Assembly (NCBI GenBank): GCA_964649725.1
Contig: CAZYTM010000002.1
Coordinates: 248,001 to 312,000 of the forward strand
Direction: 5' to 3'
Length of the DNA stretch: 64,000 nt
Source: CAZYTM01 sp964649725
GTDB taxonomy: Bacteria > Desulfobacterota > Desulfuromonadia > Geobacterales > Geobacteraceae
The notes beneath the pieces were generated by a model. It had not been told where the DNA came from. It saw only the letters and a list, made by a program, of their open reading frames with translations, and did not search any database. Shown piece after piece: positions 9,031 to 18,750 of this stretch; position 1 is the first letter of the stretch, and each line of letters begins with the position of its first letter. Position numbers and translations under genes: made by a program.

Positions 9031-10590
9031 CTAGCGCTCTCTACCTCTTCTCAGCGCGGCGATAGCGATTATTGATGTGGCGATCAGACAGATTCCGGCA
9101 AACATGTCGCCATATCTGGTGTAGATGGTATTCCCCTCACCAAGCTTGACTTCACCGGTCAGCACCGCCTCTTTGAACAACTGCGTGGCGGCGCGGATAT
9201 GACCGCGGCTGTCGATGATGGCGGTAATACCGGTATTGGTGGCACGCACCAGCGGAACCCGGTTCTCCACCGCCCGGAAAGTGGTCATGGAGAGGTGCTG
9301 ATATGGTGCGGACGACTGTTTGTACCAGGCGTCGTTGGAGATATTCACCAGCAGCCTGCTGCCGGCCTGGACATAGGCCCGGGAAATCTCCGGGAAAATC
9401 CCTTCGAAGCAGACCAGTACTCCGATCACCCCGTTGCCGATATTCAGCGGGACCGCCCTGAGCCCGGGAGAAAAATCGCCTATCCCCACCACCAGCTTAT
9501 GCACGAACGGAAAGAGTCTGGCTAACGGTACATATTCGCCAAAGGGGACCAGGTGGAGTTTGTCGCTCCGGCCGACGACCTCGCCGCTGGCTGACAGGAG
9601 AAATGCACTGTTCAGGAAGCGCTGTCTCCCCTCGATCTTGTCAAAGGCAGGGGAGCCAAATACCAGTGGCGTCTTCAATTCTGCGGCAAGCGATTTGATC
9701 CGGGCCGCATAGGCCTCGTCACTCTGGAAAAAGAAAGGTGTCGCGCTCTCCGGCCAGACGATCATATCCAGTTTGCCGCCGAAGCTGGCCTGGCGCGACA
9801 GCCGTTCATAGATGGCGACCGTCTCCTCCTGAAAGGCGGGATCCCACTTGACATCCTGGGAGATATTCCCCTGAATCAGGGCGACTTTGAGCTGTCTGCC
9901 GCTATCCCCCTGATTGAGGCGATAAAAGCCGTAGCCAAGGGTAATGAGCATGAGGACGATCAGCAGCGCCATGCTTTTGACCGGATAGGGGGCTGTTTCA
10001 CGCCGAACCACCCCACGGATGACACGGTAGAGAACGATGTTGGCAAAAGCGACCAGACAGCTGACACCATATACTCCGGTCAGGTCGGCGATCTGGACCA
10101 GCGGCAGGATTCGATATTGGGAGTAGCCAAGGCTGGCCCAGGGGAAGCCGGTGAGCAGAAATGCACGCAGATATTCGCACCCTACCCAGAGAAGCGGAAA
10201 AGAGACCAGTGGTGATATCCCGACTATTTCAGCGCGCCGCACGAGATAGGCTATCAGGCCAAAAAAGAGGGCCAGATAGGCGCAGAAGAAGATATAGAGG
10301 CAACCGCTGACGCTCCAGTGCAGCTTGCCGTAGGTGACCATGACGATATTGAGCCAGTAGAGTATCCCGGCATAGGCAGTCAGCCCGCTGATGAATCCGA
10401 GGCGGAAGGAGTGCTGCGGACTCTTCTTGCCACAGGCGAGAAAGAGCGGGACAAAGGCTATCCAGGCGAGGAACGAGAGCGCCGGCTGGGGGAAGGCAAG
10501 CGCCAGCATCACGCCGCTTATCAGCGCCAGCAGATAGTCTCGCCGCGCTATACTGTTGAAATTGGGCAACTGGAACCTGTTATAATCCAC
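9031..10590 (-). CDS. lnt: apolipoprotein N-acyltransferase
   Basis: A 519-residue inner-membrane enzyme that adds the third acyl chain to lipoproteins. Six or so hydrophobic segments fill residues 15-220, followed by a periplasmic nitrilase-like domain (about 225-480). The catalytic triad is visible: Glu in VWPESATPFF, Lys in DKLHLVPFGEYVP and Cys in VLVCFEG. A final hydrophobic segment closes the protein. It sits between corC and prfB with gaps of 2 and 10 bp, so it is certainly co-transcribed. Confidence 0.96.
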   Translation of the reverse strand: MDYNRFQLPNFNSIARRDYLLALISGVMLALAFPQPALSFLAWIAFVPLFLACGKKSPQHSFRLGFISGLTAYAGILYWLNIVMVTYGKLHWSVSGCLYIFFCAYLALFFGLIAYLVRRAEIVGISPLVSFPLLWVGCEYLRAFLLTGFPWASLGYSQYRILPLVQIADLTGVYGVSCLVAFANIVLYRVIRGVVRRETAPYPVKSMALLIVLMLITLGYGFYRLNQGDSGRQLKVALIQGNISQDVKWDPAFQEETVAIYERLSRQASFGGKLDMIVWPESATPFFFQSDEAYAARIKSLAAELKTPLVFGSPAFDKIEGRQRFLNSAFLLSASGEVVGRSDKLHLVPFGEYVPLARLFPFVHKLVVGIGDFSPGLRAVPLNIGNGVIGVLVCFEGIFPEISRAYVQAGSRLLVNISNDAWYKQSSAPYQHLSMTTFRAVENRVPLVRATNTGITAIIDSRGHIRAATQLFKEAVLTGEVKLGEGNTIYTRYGDMFAGICLIATSIIAIAALRRGRER

Positions 10591-10592
10591 CG

Positions 10593-11444
10593 TTACTCAC
10601 CATCATCCGGCTGCACCGGTCGCTTTCTGATTCGTACCTTGCTGACCCTTCGTTCATCACTCTCCAGGATGGTCAGGATCAGTCTATCACTCACCATCTC
10701 CTCCCCGACTGCCGGTATCCGGCCAGTCAGATGGGTCAGATAGCCGCCGACCGTAGCGAACTTGTTCCGCTCGATTTCGATGCCGAAATGCTCTTCCAAC
10801 TCCTCGATCGCCAGCCGGCCGTCGACTACTACGGAGTGGTCGGCATCCTCTGACAGCCACTCCTCTTCACGGTCATATTCGTCCTGAATATCACCGACGA
10901 TCTGTTCCAGCAGGTCCTCGATAGTCACCAGACCCGATGTGCCGCCATATTCATCAATGACTATGGCGATATGGATCCGCTTCTTTTTGAACTCCTGGAG
11001 CAGCTCCTCCAGGTTTTTAGTCTCGGGGATATAATAGGGGGTGCGGATCAGTCGCTGCAGCGGGAACGCTGCATCATCCAGCCCCCACTGCTTGAGCAGA
11101 TCCTTGGCATAGACAAGCCCGACGATGTTGTCCAGAGTGCCGTCATAGACCGGTATCCGCGAATGTCCGCAAGCGATGACCGCATCGAGGACCTCACGCA
11201 GGGTAGCTGTCACCGGTATGCAGGCCATATCGGTGCGGGGCAGCATGATGTCACGAACCACGGTATCACGCAAGGTAAAGATGGCCCGGATCATGTCGTT
11301 CTCATCCTCATTGATGAGCCCTTCCTGCTCTCCGGCATCCATAAGTTCATGGATCTCTTCTTCGGTTATCCGTTTCCGGCCGGAGAGGAACCTCACCAGT
11401 TCATCCCAGAAACCTGCCCGTTTCTTGCTCCCCTCTTCGTCCAA
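10593..11444 (-). CDS. corC: CorC/HlyC family CBS-domain protein
   Basis: A 283-residue soluble protein: an N-terminal charged helix, a CBS pair (about 65-190, with VRDIMLPRTDM and IDEYGGTSGLVTIEDLLE) and a C-terminal CorC_HlyC domain. It lacks the DUF21 membrane domain, matching E. coli CorC/YbeX rather than YtfL. That family is linked to Mg/Co efflux and, through its ybeY-lnt neighbourhood, to ribosome and envelope functions. The start codon is TTG with a strong GGAGGGGAG site. The E. coli ybeY-ybeX-lnt order is conserved here. Confidence 0.93.
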   Translation of the reverse strand: MDEEGSKKRAGFWDELVRFLSGRKRITEEEIHELMDAGEQEGLINEDENDMIRAIFTLRDTVVRDIMLPRTDMACIPVTATLREVLDAVIACGHSRIPVYDGTLDNIVGLVYAKDLLKQWGLDDAAFPLQRLIRTPYYIPETKNLEELLQEFKKKRIHIAIVIDEYGGTSGLVTIEDLLEQIVGDIQDEYDREEEWLSEDADHSVVVDGRLAIEELEEHFGIEIERNKFATVGGYLTHLTGRIPAVGEEMVSDRLILTILESDERRVSKVRIRKRPVQPDDGE

Positions 11445-11520
11445 CTATCTCCCCTCCAAGCTGATAAACCGGCATTGGTCAATGACCTTTATCCTGCAGA
11501 CCAACAGGCAGAAAACATCC

Positions 11521-12225
11521 TCACATGAATTTGAACAGCAGCATCACCGTCAGGGTGATCAAGGAGCCGGTAACCGCCCCGAGCACGACCTCCCGCAGGG
11601 AGTGGATCCGGAGCAGCAACCGGGAATGGCTGACCATAACCGCCATGGTAACGGTCAGAATAGATATTATCGGGTCCTGAGTCTGCAGCGACACCACCGT
11701 GGCAATGGCAAATGCCACCGCTGCATGGCCGCTGGGGAGGCCACCTTCGAGCGGAGTCCCGCGACCGGATAGCGCCTTGAGGATCACCACGGTAATGACT
11801 ACCATCAGCAGCGAGACAAGTGTCCCCAGTTCCGTCGGGGTACCGATCATACCAAGCGTCTCCTTGTAGAGCGGGAATACGTATTTCGACAGGATCAGAT
11901 AACCCATTACTGCCGCACCGATGGCCGCCACCAGTACTGCTCCGGCCGCTACATCCTTGGCAGTCTTGGCCAGCGGATGAAATTCGGGGGAGACCAGATC
12001 TACCACAGTCTCCACAGCTGTATTGAGCAGTTCGGCACAGAGAACGATACAGACCGAGATGGTCAGCAGTGTAAATTCAAGGGCGCTCACCCGCAGAAAG
12101 AGTACTGCCAGCAGCAGTGCCATAGCTGACAGGAAGTGGTTGCGCATATGCTTCTGGGTCCTGGCGGCATAGAGTATCCCCTCTATGGCACAGTTTACCG
12201 ATTCTATGAAGCGGGTCGGTTTCAT
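11521..12225 (-). CDS. DgkA-PAP2 fusion lipid kinase/phosphatase
   Basis: A 234-residue membrane protein of two parts. Residues 1-110 are a prokaryotic diacylglycerol/undecaprenol kinase with the family motif AELLNTAVETVVDL. Residues 125-234 are a PAP2 phosphatase-like domain with PSGHAAVAFAIATV and SRLLLRIHSLREVVLGAV, which carry the conserved Ser-Gly-His and Arg/His positions. The pair would recycle undecaprenol or diacylglycerol by phosphorylation and dephosphorylation; the net direction is not evident. It overlaps the end of ybeY by 4 nt (ATGA), indicating translational coupling. Confidence 0.88.
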   Translation of the reverse strand: MKPTRFIESVNCAIEGILYAARTQKHMRNHFLSAMALLLAVLFLRVSALEFTLLTISVCIVLCAELLNTAVETVVDLVSPEFHPLAKTAKDVAAGAVLVAAIGAAVMGYLILSKYVFPLYKETLGMIGTPTELGTLVSLLMVVITVVILKALSGRGTPLEGGLPSGHAAVAFAIATVVSLQTQDPIISILTVTMAVMVSHSRLLLRIHSLREVVLGAVTGSLITLTVMLLFKFM

Positions 12226-12677
12226 CCCAGCAGGCCTGCGTTCCCCAGCAAGCGGAGCAGTTGCCGCTCCTTCTTCTCCATCCGGCGCGCCTCGACCTCG
12301 CCGCTTTGCTCATGATCGTAGCCGGCCAGATGCAGAATGCCGTGCAGCAGCAGGAATACCAGCCTGGCATGGAGTGAGATGGCAGCCGCAACTGCCTCCC
12401 TGGCAGCGGTATCGACAGAGATGACCACATCCCCCAGAAGTTCCGGGTGGAGTCCGCCAAATTCACCCTCCTGCATGGCAAAGGAGATGACATTGGTGGT
12501 CTTGTCGCGCCCCAGATAGTCCCTGTTCAAACGCCGGATGGTACGATCACCGACCAGGCTGACGGAGAGTTCTCTATCGGATAATCCCAAGTCGCTTAAG
12601 ATCGTCTCCGCCGTTTTTCTTAGGTTTCTCGGTTGAATCGGCAGGCGTCTCTGGCGGTTCACCAGCAGCACTTTCAC
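12222..12677 (-). CDS. ybeY: endoribonuclease YbeY, rRNA maturation factor
   Basis: A 151-residue metal-dependent RNase for 16S rRNA 3'-end processing and ribosome quality control. The zinc-binding motif HGILHLAGYDHE is intact, and RRLNRDYLGRDKTTNVISF is the typical substrate-side block. The start is GTG at 12677 because the N-terminus VLLVNRQRRLPI matches the family. This puts 104 nt of the gene inside the end of pgpH, an unusually long same-strand overlap. Confidence 0.95.
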   Translation of the reverse strand: MKVLLVNRQRRLPIQPRNLRKTAETILSDLGLSDRELSVSLVGDRTIRRLNRDYLGRDKTTNVISFAMQEGEFGGLHPELLGDVVISVDTAAREAVAAAISLHARLVFLLLHGILHLAGYDHEQSGEVEARRMEKKERQLLRLLGNAGLLG

Positions 12678-14976
12678 CAGACTTCTTCCCTTCTGTCATT
12701 TTCTCTTTATAGGCCGGTTCAGGGTAATCGATCCGCTGATGGTAGATGCCGGCCAGGATCTGGTTGAAACTTTTGGCTATTTCATGCAGATTTTTCAGGG
12801 TCAACTCGCATTCATCCAGTTGACCGTCGATAAAGATATGGTTGATGATCTTCTGCACCATCCCCTGGATACGGGCTGGTGTCGGATCTGCCAGGGTCCG
12901 CGAAGCTGCTTCGACACAGTCGGCAAGAAGCACCAGCCCAGCCTCGCGGGTCTGCGGTTTGGGACCCGGATAGCGGAAGTCCCGTTCGTCAATGGTTTTC
13001 CCTTCAGCAAGAGCTATTTTCTTCGCCTTTTCATAGAAAAAGGTGATAAGCCCGGTCCCGTGGGACTCCTTGATGATATTGATGATCGGCAGACCGAGAC
13101 GGTTCTCCCGGGCCAGTTCCGCCCCCTCCTTGACATGGGAGATCAGAACCAGGGCGCTCATGCTCGGTGAGAGGCGGTCGTGGCGGTTCTCTTCTTGGGA
13201 GAGATTCTCTATGAAATAGTGCGGCTTGCTGATCTTGCCGATATCATGGTAATAGGCAGCCACCCTCGCCAGCAGCGGATTGGCATGAATCTTCTCGGCA
13301 GCCGCTTCCACCAGATTGCCGACCACTACACTATGATGGTATGTCCCGGGCGCCCTTATCATCAATTCGCGCAGCACTGGCGAGTTGAGATTGGCCATCT
13401 CCAGGAGCTTGATATCGGTTGTATAATGAAAGAGCGTCTCGATGAGCGGAATAGTGCCAGTGACCAGGGCCGCATTGACTAACCCGCCAAAAAGGGCGAA
13501 TATGACACAGTAGATGGTCTGCATGGTGAAGAGGCTGTCACTGAAGAGCTGGAAGGAGATGGCCATGGTGAGGTTGACCACACTCACCTTGAGCCCGGCG
13601 ATATAGATGATACCACGGTCCTTGCACTGCCTTACCCCATGGGCCCCGACCACCCCGCTCAAGAGTGCATAGATGACCACCGGCAGACTGTTATTGAACA
13701 TGATGCCGAGCAGCGGTGCACTGATCGCGGTATATACCAGCGCAATTTCAGAATTGAGGATAATCCGGATCAAGATCGACCCGGCGGCAAATGGAAAGAT
13801 ATAGAGATAAGCGGCTGAGTCGATATAGGGGAATGGACCGCCCAATGCCATCGAGACCAGCTGGGCGAACTTGAGGATAAGGAAATTGCCTGAAGTCACC
13901 AGCGCCAGGAGGAAGAGATCTTTGTTGGAAGGGTTGAATTTGCGGATATTCTTCCGCGCAAAGCGGTAGGAGAAATAGAAGAGCACCATGATGATGCCAA
14001 AGATACCGATTCCCATGACAATGACGTTGATGCCGCGGCGTGCCTCGAAGATGCGGCCGAGCTTGAGCGCCTGTGCCTCGGAGATCCGCTCGCCGACCCG
14101 GACGATCATCTCCCCCTGCTTGACCTGGTAGAGAACCGGACGGACGGCATTGCGTGCCTCACGCTTCTTCTCCTCGGTACCTTCCCGGTCATAGAGCATG
14201 TTCGGAGCGAGCATCCTGACCATGACCCCTTTGATCAATTGCAGATCACGAGCTTCTCCGCCGCTCCCTAGTCGCCCCTTTGCCAGAAGTGCCCTGGCAT
14301 CGGCCAGCGAGATGTAGGTATTTGAGTCACCGGCAGCGATCTCCCGCTTAGACTCGCTATCCAGCACCAGAATGCCATGGCTGCGGTCAGTGGCGAAATG
14401 CCGTTCATCGGCGACTATCTTTTGGCTATAGACCTTGACAAAGAGCCGGTTTACCTCACCAAGCAGGGCACTTGCCGAATGGACCCGCCCCAGAGCTGCA
14501 AGCTCCTCGCGGCTCACCTCGATCCTCAGGGTCTTGTTGACGACCCCATTGAGCTGATCTCTATCTGGCGTCTGCTGCTCTGCACGCAGTTCAGCCAGCT
14601 GGACTATGGCCGTCTCGAGACGCTGGGCAAGCTCCAGTGGGGCGTTCGATCTGTAGCTGTAGACGAGGGGAGCGGCAGCTTCGGCCTCAACCCTCTTCTT
14701 CTCGGTGAGCGGCAGATCTTCCAGCAGATAATCCTGGGTGGCACGGATATCCGAGGTGGCTATCTCCCCAGCCTTGTAACTGACAGACAGGAAGTTCTGA
14801 CTCGGGATAAGGAGAAGGCTGAGGGAAAAAGCGGTAAGCAACAGCAGGATAGCGCGGTTGCGCTTTTCATGCCTGCCGCTGGAAAACCTCACCAGAAGAG
14901 TGTCAAGCAAGCTTTCACCTAGCAGGGTCAGGTTATCTCTGACGGTCTTCTCTTTATCGCTGCCGGGGATGGGCAT
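12574..14976 (-). CDS. pgpH: 7TMR-HD (PgpH-type) c-di-AMP phosphodiesterase-like protein
   Basis: About 800 residues from MPIPGSDKEK. One N-terminal membrane helix (about 38-58), a large 7TMR-HDED extracellular domain (to about 315), seven further membrane helices (about 330-530) and a cytoplasmic HD domain follow. The metal motif is AAYYHDIGKISKPHYF, with APGTYHHSVVVGNL upstream. PgpH homologues hydrolyse c-di-AMP; that activity here is inferred from family membership. The last 35 residues are a low-complexity E/P/K-rich tail that coincides with the overlap with ybeY. It is the first gene of the operon and diverges from eno. A longer open frame to 15057 is less likely. Confidence 0.93.
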   Translation of the reverse strand: MPIPGSDKEKTVRDNLTLLGESLLDTLLVRFSSGRHEKRNRAILLLLTAFSLSLLLIPSQNFLSVSYKAGEIATSDIRATQDYLLEDLPLTEKKRVEAEAAAPLVYSYRSNAPLELAQRLETAIVQLAELRAEQQTPDRDQLNGVVNKTLRIEVSREELAALGRVHSASALLGEVNRLFVKVYSQKIVADERHFATDRSHGILVLDSESKREIAAGDSNTYISLADARALLAKGRLGSGGEARDLQLIKGVMVRMLAPNMLYDREGTEEKKREARNAVRPVLYQVKQGEMIVRVGERISEAQALKLGRIFEARRGINVIVMGIGIFGIIMVLFYFSYRFARKNIRKFNPSNKDLFLLALVTSGNFLILKFAQLVSMALGGPFPYIDSAAYLYIFPFAAGSILIRIILNSEIALVYTAISAPLLGIMFNNSLPVVIYALLSGVVGAHGVRQCKDRGIIYIAGLKVSVVNLTMAISFQLFSDSLFTMQTIYCVIFALFGGLVNAALVTGTIPLIETLFHYTTDIKLLEMANLNSPVLRELMIRAPGTYHHSVVVGNLVEAAAEKIHANPLLARVAAYYHDIGKISKPHYFIENLSQEENRHDRLSPSMSALVLISHVKEGAELARENRLGLPIINIIKESHGTGLITFFYEKAKKIALAEGKTIDERDFRYPGPKPQTREAGLVLLADCVEAASRTLADPTPARIQGMVQKIINHIFIDGQLDECELTLKNLHEIAKSFNQILAGIYHQRIDYPEPAYKEKMTEGKKSGESAAGEPPETPADSTEKPKKNGGDDLKRLGIIR

Positions 14977-15206
14977 GTTGAGCTGATTCCCTTGTGGACT
15001 ACCGCTATAAGCTAATAAACAAGCATTTACTATATCCCCAACACAGGTAGCTGTCAACCGAAACCATCTACCTGAACCGGGACCGGTTTTAGCGGAAATC
15101 GCTTCCCTTTTTGTCAGAGTATGTTATAGTTTTACGTTGCAAGCAACGGCTAAAAGGGCCGCTACGGCCGTACAATACACATCATATGATACACAAGGGG
15201 GAAGTC

Positions 15207-16496
15207 ATGAGCCAGATCACCGATGTATACGCCAGGGAGATTCTTGATTCACGGGGGAATCCTACTCTGGAGGTGGAAGTATTCCTCGAATCGGGAGCCA
15301 TGGGGAGGGCAGCAGTGCCATCCGGCGCCTCCACCGGTGAACGAGAGGCACTTGAACTGCGGGACGGCGACAAGGCTCGTTATCTCGGCAAAGGGGTGCT
15401 GACAGCGGTGACCAATGTCAATGAGATCATTGCCGAAGAGCTGATCGGCATGGAAGCGACCGACCAGGTCGGCATAGACCGACGGATGCTGGAACTGGAC
15501 GGCACAGAGTACAAGAGCAAGCTGGGCGCAAATGCGATCTTAGGAGTATCGCTGGCAGTGGCCAAGGCTGCTGCCGATGACGTCGGGCTCCCCCTTTACC
15601 AGTATATCGGCGGTGCCAATGCCAAGGAGCTGCCGCTGCCGATGATGAACATCTTAAATGGCGGCGCCCACGCCGACAACAATGTCGATATTCAGGAGTT
15701 CATGATCATGCCGGCAGGAGCCAGAAATTTTGCCGAGGCGTTGCGCATGGGGGCAGAGATTTTTCATGCCCTGAAAGGGGTTTTGAAGGGTAAGGGGTAC
15801 AACACCTCTGTCGGTGACGAAGGTGGTTTCGCCCCTGACCTGAAGTCGAACGAAGAGGCTCTGGAGGTGATCATGGAGGCGATCGTCAAGGCAGGCTACA
15901 AGCCTGGCGAGGACGTCCTGCTGGCCCTCGACGTAGCTTCGTCGGAACTGTTCAAGGATGGCGTCTATACCCTGGAGAACGAGGCCGAATCGAAAAAGAG
16001 CGCTGACCAGTTGATCGACTTCTACGAGAATCTGGTCAACAAGTATCCGATCATCTCCATTGAGGATGGCATGGCAGAGAACGACTGGGACGGCTGGAAG
16101 AAGATGACCGACCGGCTTGGTCAGAGGATCCAGATCGTCGGCGACGATCTCTTTGTCACCAACCCGAAGATACTCCGTGAAGGGATCCAGAAAGGGATCG
16201 CCAACTCCATCCTGATCAAGTTGAACCAGATCGGCACCCTGACCGAGACCCTTGACGCCATCGAGATGGCCAAGCGGGCCGGTTACACCACGGTCGTCTC
16301 GCACCGCTCCGGCGAGACCGAGGATACCACCCTGGCCGACCTTGCAGTAGCGGTGAATGCCGGGCAGATAAAGACCGGTTCACTCTGCCGCACCGACCGG
16401 GTCTGCAAATATAACCAGCTGCTCCGCATCGAGGACGAACTGGATGCCACCGCCATCTTCCGCGGCAAAGAGGTCTTTTACAATATCCACAAATAG
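15207..16496 (+). CDS. eno: enolase
   Basis: A 429-residue glycolytic/gluconeogenic enzyme interconverting 2-phosphoglycerate and phosphoenolpyruvate. Landmarks are AREILDSRGNPTLEVEV at the N-terminus, the SGASTGEREA loop, VGDEGGFAP, the metal ligands in LALDVASSE and SIEDGMAE, GDDLFVTN, and SHRSGETEDTTLADLAV. The ATG at 15207 with AAGGGGGAA upstream is chosen over an open extension to 15111. A clear terminator follows, so it is monocistronic. Confidence 0.98.
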   Translation: MSQITDVYAREILDSRGNPTLEVEVFLESGAMGRAAVPSGASTGEREALELRDGDKARYLGKGVLTAVTNVNEIIAEELIGMEATDQVGIDRRMLELDGTEYKSKLGANAILGVSLAVAKAAADDVGLPLYQYIGGANAKELPLPMMNILNGGAHADNNVDIQEFMIMPAGARNFAEALRMGAEIFHALKGVLKGKGYNTSVGDEGGFAPDLKSNEEALEVIMEAIVKAGYKPGEDVLLALDVASSELFKDGVYTLENEAESKKSADQLIDFYENLVNKYPIISIEDGMAENDWDGWKKMTDRLGQRIQIVGDDLFVTNPKILREGIQKGIANSILIKLNQIGTLTETLDAIEMAKRAGYTTVVSHRSGETEDTTLADLAVAVNAGQIKTGSLCRTDRVCKYNQLLRIEDELDATAIFRGKEVFYNIHK

Positions 16497-16530
16497 CACT
16501 GCTGCAGGGTGAAACGGTCCAGTTTTGTGG

Positions 16531-16565
16531 AAAGGGCCAGCCAACTGATTGGCTGGCCCTTTTTG
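16531..16565 (+). terminator. eno terminator
   Basis: GGGCCAGCCA (16534-16543) pairs with TGGCTGGCCC (16550-16559) around a 6-nt loop, followed by TTTTT. Confidence 0.92.
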
Positions 16566-16662
16566 TCAGGTTTCTGTTTACAGTTGACAATAATATCTTC
16601 TGCCGTTAAACGTGATAATATCCAGTCACATCATCTTCATCCAGATCGCATGAGAATGCCCA

Positions 16663-18630
16663 GTGACCATCTTCAAGGCAGACACTATCCGCGCCAAGAT
16701 ACTGACCATCATGCTGGTCGCCGGCATCCCCATCATCCTTGCCGCTGCTTTACTGATCCATGCAAAATACCGCTCTGATTACCGTGATGTCGAATATGAA
16801 GCGCTTATCACCGTCAAATCACTTGCCTATCAGCATTCCACACAAGTGGAAGGGATCCGCAATCTGCTCATAACCTTGAGTGAGTTCCCTGAAGTACAGC
16901 AGTTGCACAAAGATGGGGCCAATGCAATTTTGCAGGATATTCTGAAGAAAAGCCCCTCCAGCCTGAACATCGGCCTTGCCGACCGGCAGGGGAACCTGGT
17001 GGCCAGCAGCGTTCCGGCCAGCTTCAATATCGCGGACCGGAAATATTTCCAGGATGCGCTCAGGTCAAAAAGGTTCAGTGCCGGTGAATATGTGGTCAGC
17101 AGGGCAGTCGGCAAGCCGGCCATACATTTTGCTCTGCCGATACTGGACTCCAGTGGTGAAGCATTTGCCGTACTTTATGCGACTTACGACCTGACTACGT
17201 TTGAAACTTTTTTTAAAGAGCAGAAGCTGCCGGAAAATTCGGTAATGAACCTGACCGACCACCGTGGTGTGGTACTTTACCGTTATCCGTTGCACGACAA
17301 GATCAAGCCTGGGCTGCAGGACAAACCGGAGCTCCGCAGCAAGATAACGACCAGCAGGGATGAGGGGACATTTGTCGCCGTAGGGCTTGACAACACCAAG
17401 AGGTTCTTTGCCTACAAGCAGCTACGTCTCTTCCCGGACGACCCTCCATATCTTTATCTGCGGGTCACGGTACCGGAGCAGGCCGCCCTGGCCGGGGTCT
17501 ATCGACTGATAGGCATCTCGGTAGCGCTCTGCCTCCTGGCGGCCATCCTGGCGATTATCCTGACCCATCTGCTGGCCAAACAACTCATCATCAAGCCGGT
17601 CCAGCGGATGGTGGAAGTAGCCGAAGCTGTCACTGCCGGTGACCTCTCAATACGGACAGGCCTGATCGACCGGGACGATGAACTAGGCTCCCTGGCCAGG
17701 TCGATAGATACCATGAGCGAGACACTGCAGCGACGCCTTGCCGAGAGAGATTCCGCCGAGATGCAAATACGTCGTCTCAACAAAGAGCTGGAACATGCCG
17801 TGCAGGAGCGTACACAACAGCTGGAAACGGCCAACGCCTATCTTACCGAGGAGATCGAACAGCGGAGCAGATCCCAGCAAGAGATAACCTCGCTGAATAT
17901 CAACCTGCAACAGCAGAAGAGCGCCCTGGAAGCGGCCAATCAGGAGCTGGAGTCTTTCAGCTATTCAGTATCCCACGACCTGCGAGCGCCACTACGCCAT
18001 ATCAGCGGTTTCAGCCAGGCACTAAGCGAGATGCTGGCTGACCGGCTTGATCAGGGTGCCGCTGATTACCTGCAGCGGATCGACCAGGCAAGCAGGAGAA
18101 TGGCGGAACTTATCGACGGCCTGCTCACATTATCGCGCTGCAGCAGGGAGGAGATGCATATCCGGCCGCTCGATTTGAGCTGCATGGTCGAAGAGATCAT
18201 CCAGGCCCTGCAACAGGGAGAACCGGCCCGTTCTGTCGCACTTCATATCTGCCGGGAGATCAAGGCCGATGGCGACCCGGTGCTGCTCAAGGCGGCGCTG
18301 CAAAACCTTCTCAGCAATGCCTGGAAATATACTGCCAAGACAGAGGCCCCGGTGATAGAATTCGGCTGTACAAAAACTGAATCCGCACCGGTCTATTTCA
18401 TTCGTGACAATGGCGCCGGCTTTTCCATGGAGTTTGCCGACCAGCTCTTCATCCCCTTCCAGCGCCTCCATCTGGCCGAAGAGTTCGACGGGATCGGGAT
18501 CGGCCTGGCAACAGTGCAGCGGATCATCCAGCGACATGGCGGCAGGATATGGGCTGACAGTGCACCGAACCAGGGGACGACTTTCTACTTTACCCTGGCA
18601 GATGCCAGAGTAAATGAGGCTTCCAGATAA
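16663..18630 (+). CDS. dCache-HAMP sensor histidine kinase
   Basis: A 655-residue membrane sensor. TM1 lies at about 12-33, an extracytoplasmic double-Cache-like domain at about 40-278, TM2 at about 281-303 and HAMP at about 304-358. A long coiled coil (360-432) precedes the HisKA domain with phospho-acceptor His438 (SYSVSHDLRAPL), and a HATPase domain ends the protein (N box NLLSNAWKY, G boxes DNGAGF and GIGIGLATVQRI). The start is GTG at 16663 with no strong ribosome site; no nearby ATG in frame covers TM1. There is no receiver domain and no adjacent response regulator, so its partner is elsewhere. It closely resembles the kinase at 21707-23512. Confidence 0.92.
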   Translation: MTIFKADTIRAKILTIMLVAGIPIILAAALLIHAKYRSDYRDVEYEALITVKSLAYQHSTQVEGIRNLLITLSEFPEVQQLHKDGANAILQDILKKSPSSLNIGLADRQGNLVASSVPASFNIADRKYFQDALRSKRFSAGEYVVSRAVGKPAIHFALPILDSSGEAFAVLYATYDLTTFETFFKEQKLPENSVMNLTDHRGVVLYRYPLHDKIKPGLQDKPELRSKITTSRDEGTFVAVGLDNTKRFFAYKQLRLFPDDPPYLYLRVTVPEQAALAGVYRLIGISVALCLLAAILAIILTHLLAKQLIIKPVQRMVEVAEAVTAGDLSIRTGLIDRDDELGSLARSIDTMSETLQRRLAERDSAEMQIRRLNKELEHAVQERTQQLETANAYLTEEIEQRSRSQQEITSLNINLQQQKSALEAANQELESFSYSVSHDLRAPLRHISGFSQALSEMLADRLDQGAADYLQRIDQASRRMAELIDGLLTLSRCSREEMHIRPLDLSCMVEEIIQALQQGEPARSVALHICREIKADGDPVLLKAALQNLLSNAWKYTAKTEAPVIEFGCTKTESAPVYFIRDNGAGFSMEFADQLFIPFQRLHLAEEFDGIGIGLATVQRIIQRHGGRIWADSAPNQGTTFYFTLADARVNEASR

Positions 18631-18750
18631 GCGTTTACCTGACTGACCATGCCAGCTGATTAAGCCTGTTGCAGCAGAAGCAGTTTATGCTATCTTTTCA
18701 GGAATCTCTGTGATGCGACATTTTCAACAATATGCAAAAGGAGGTACAAA

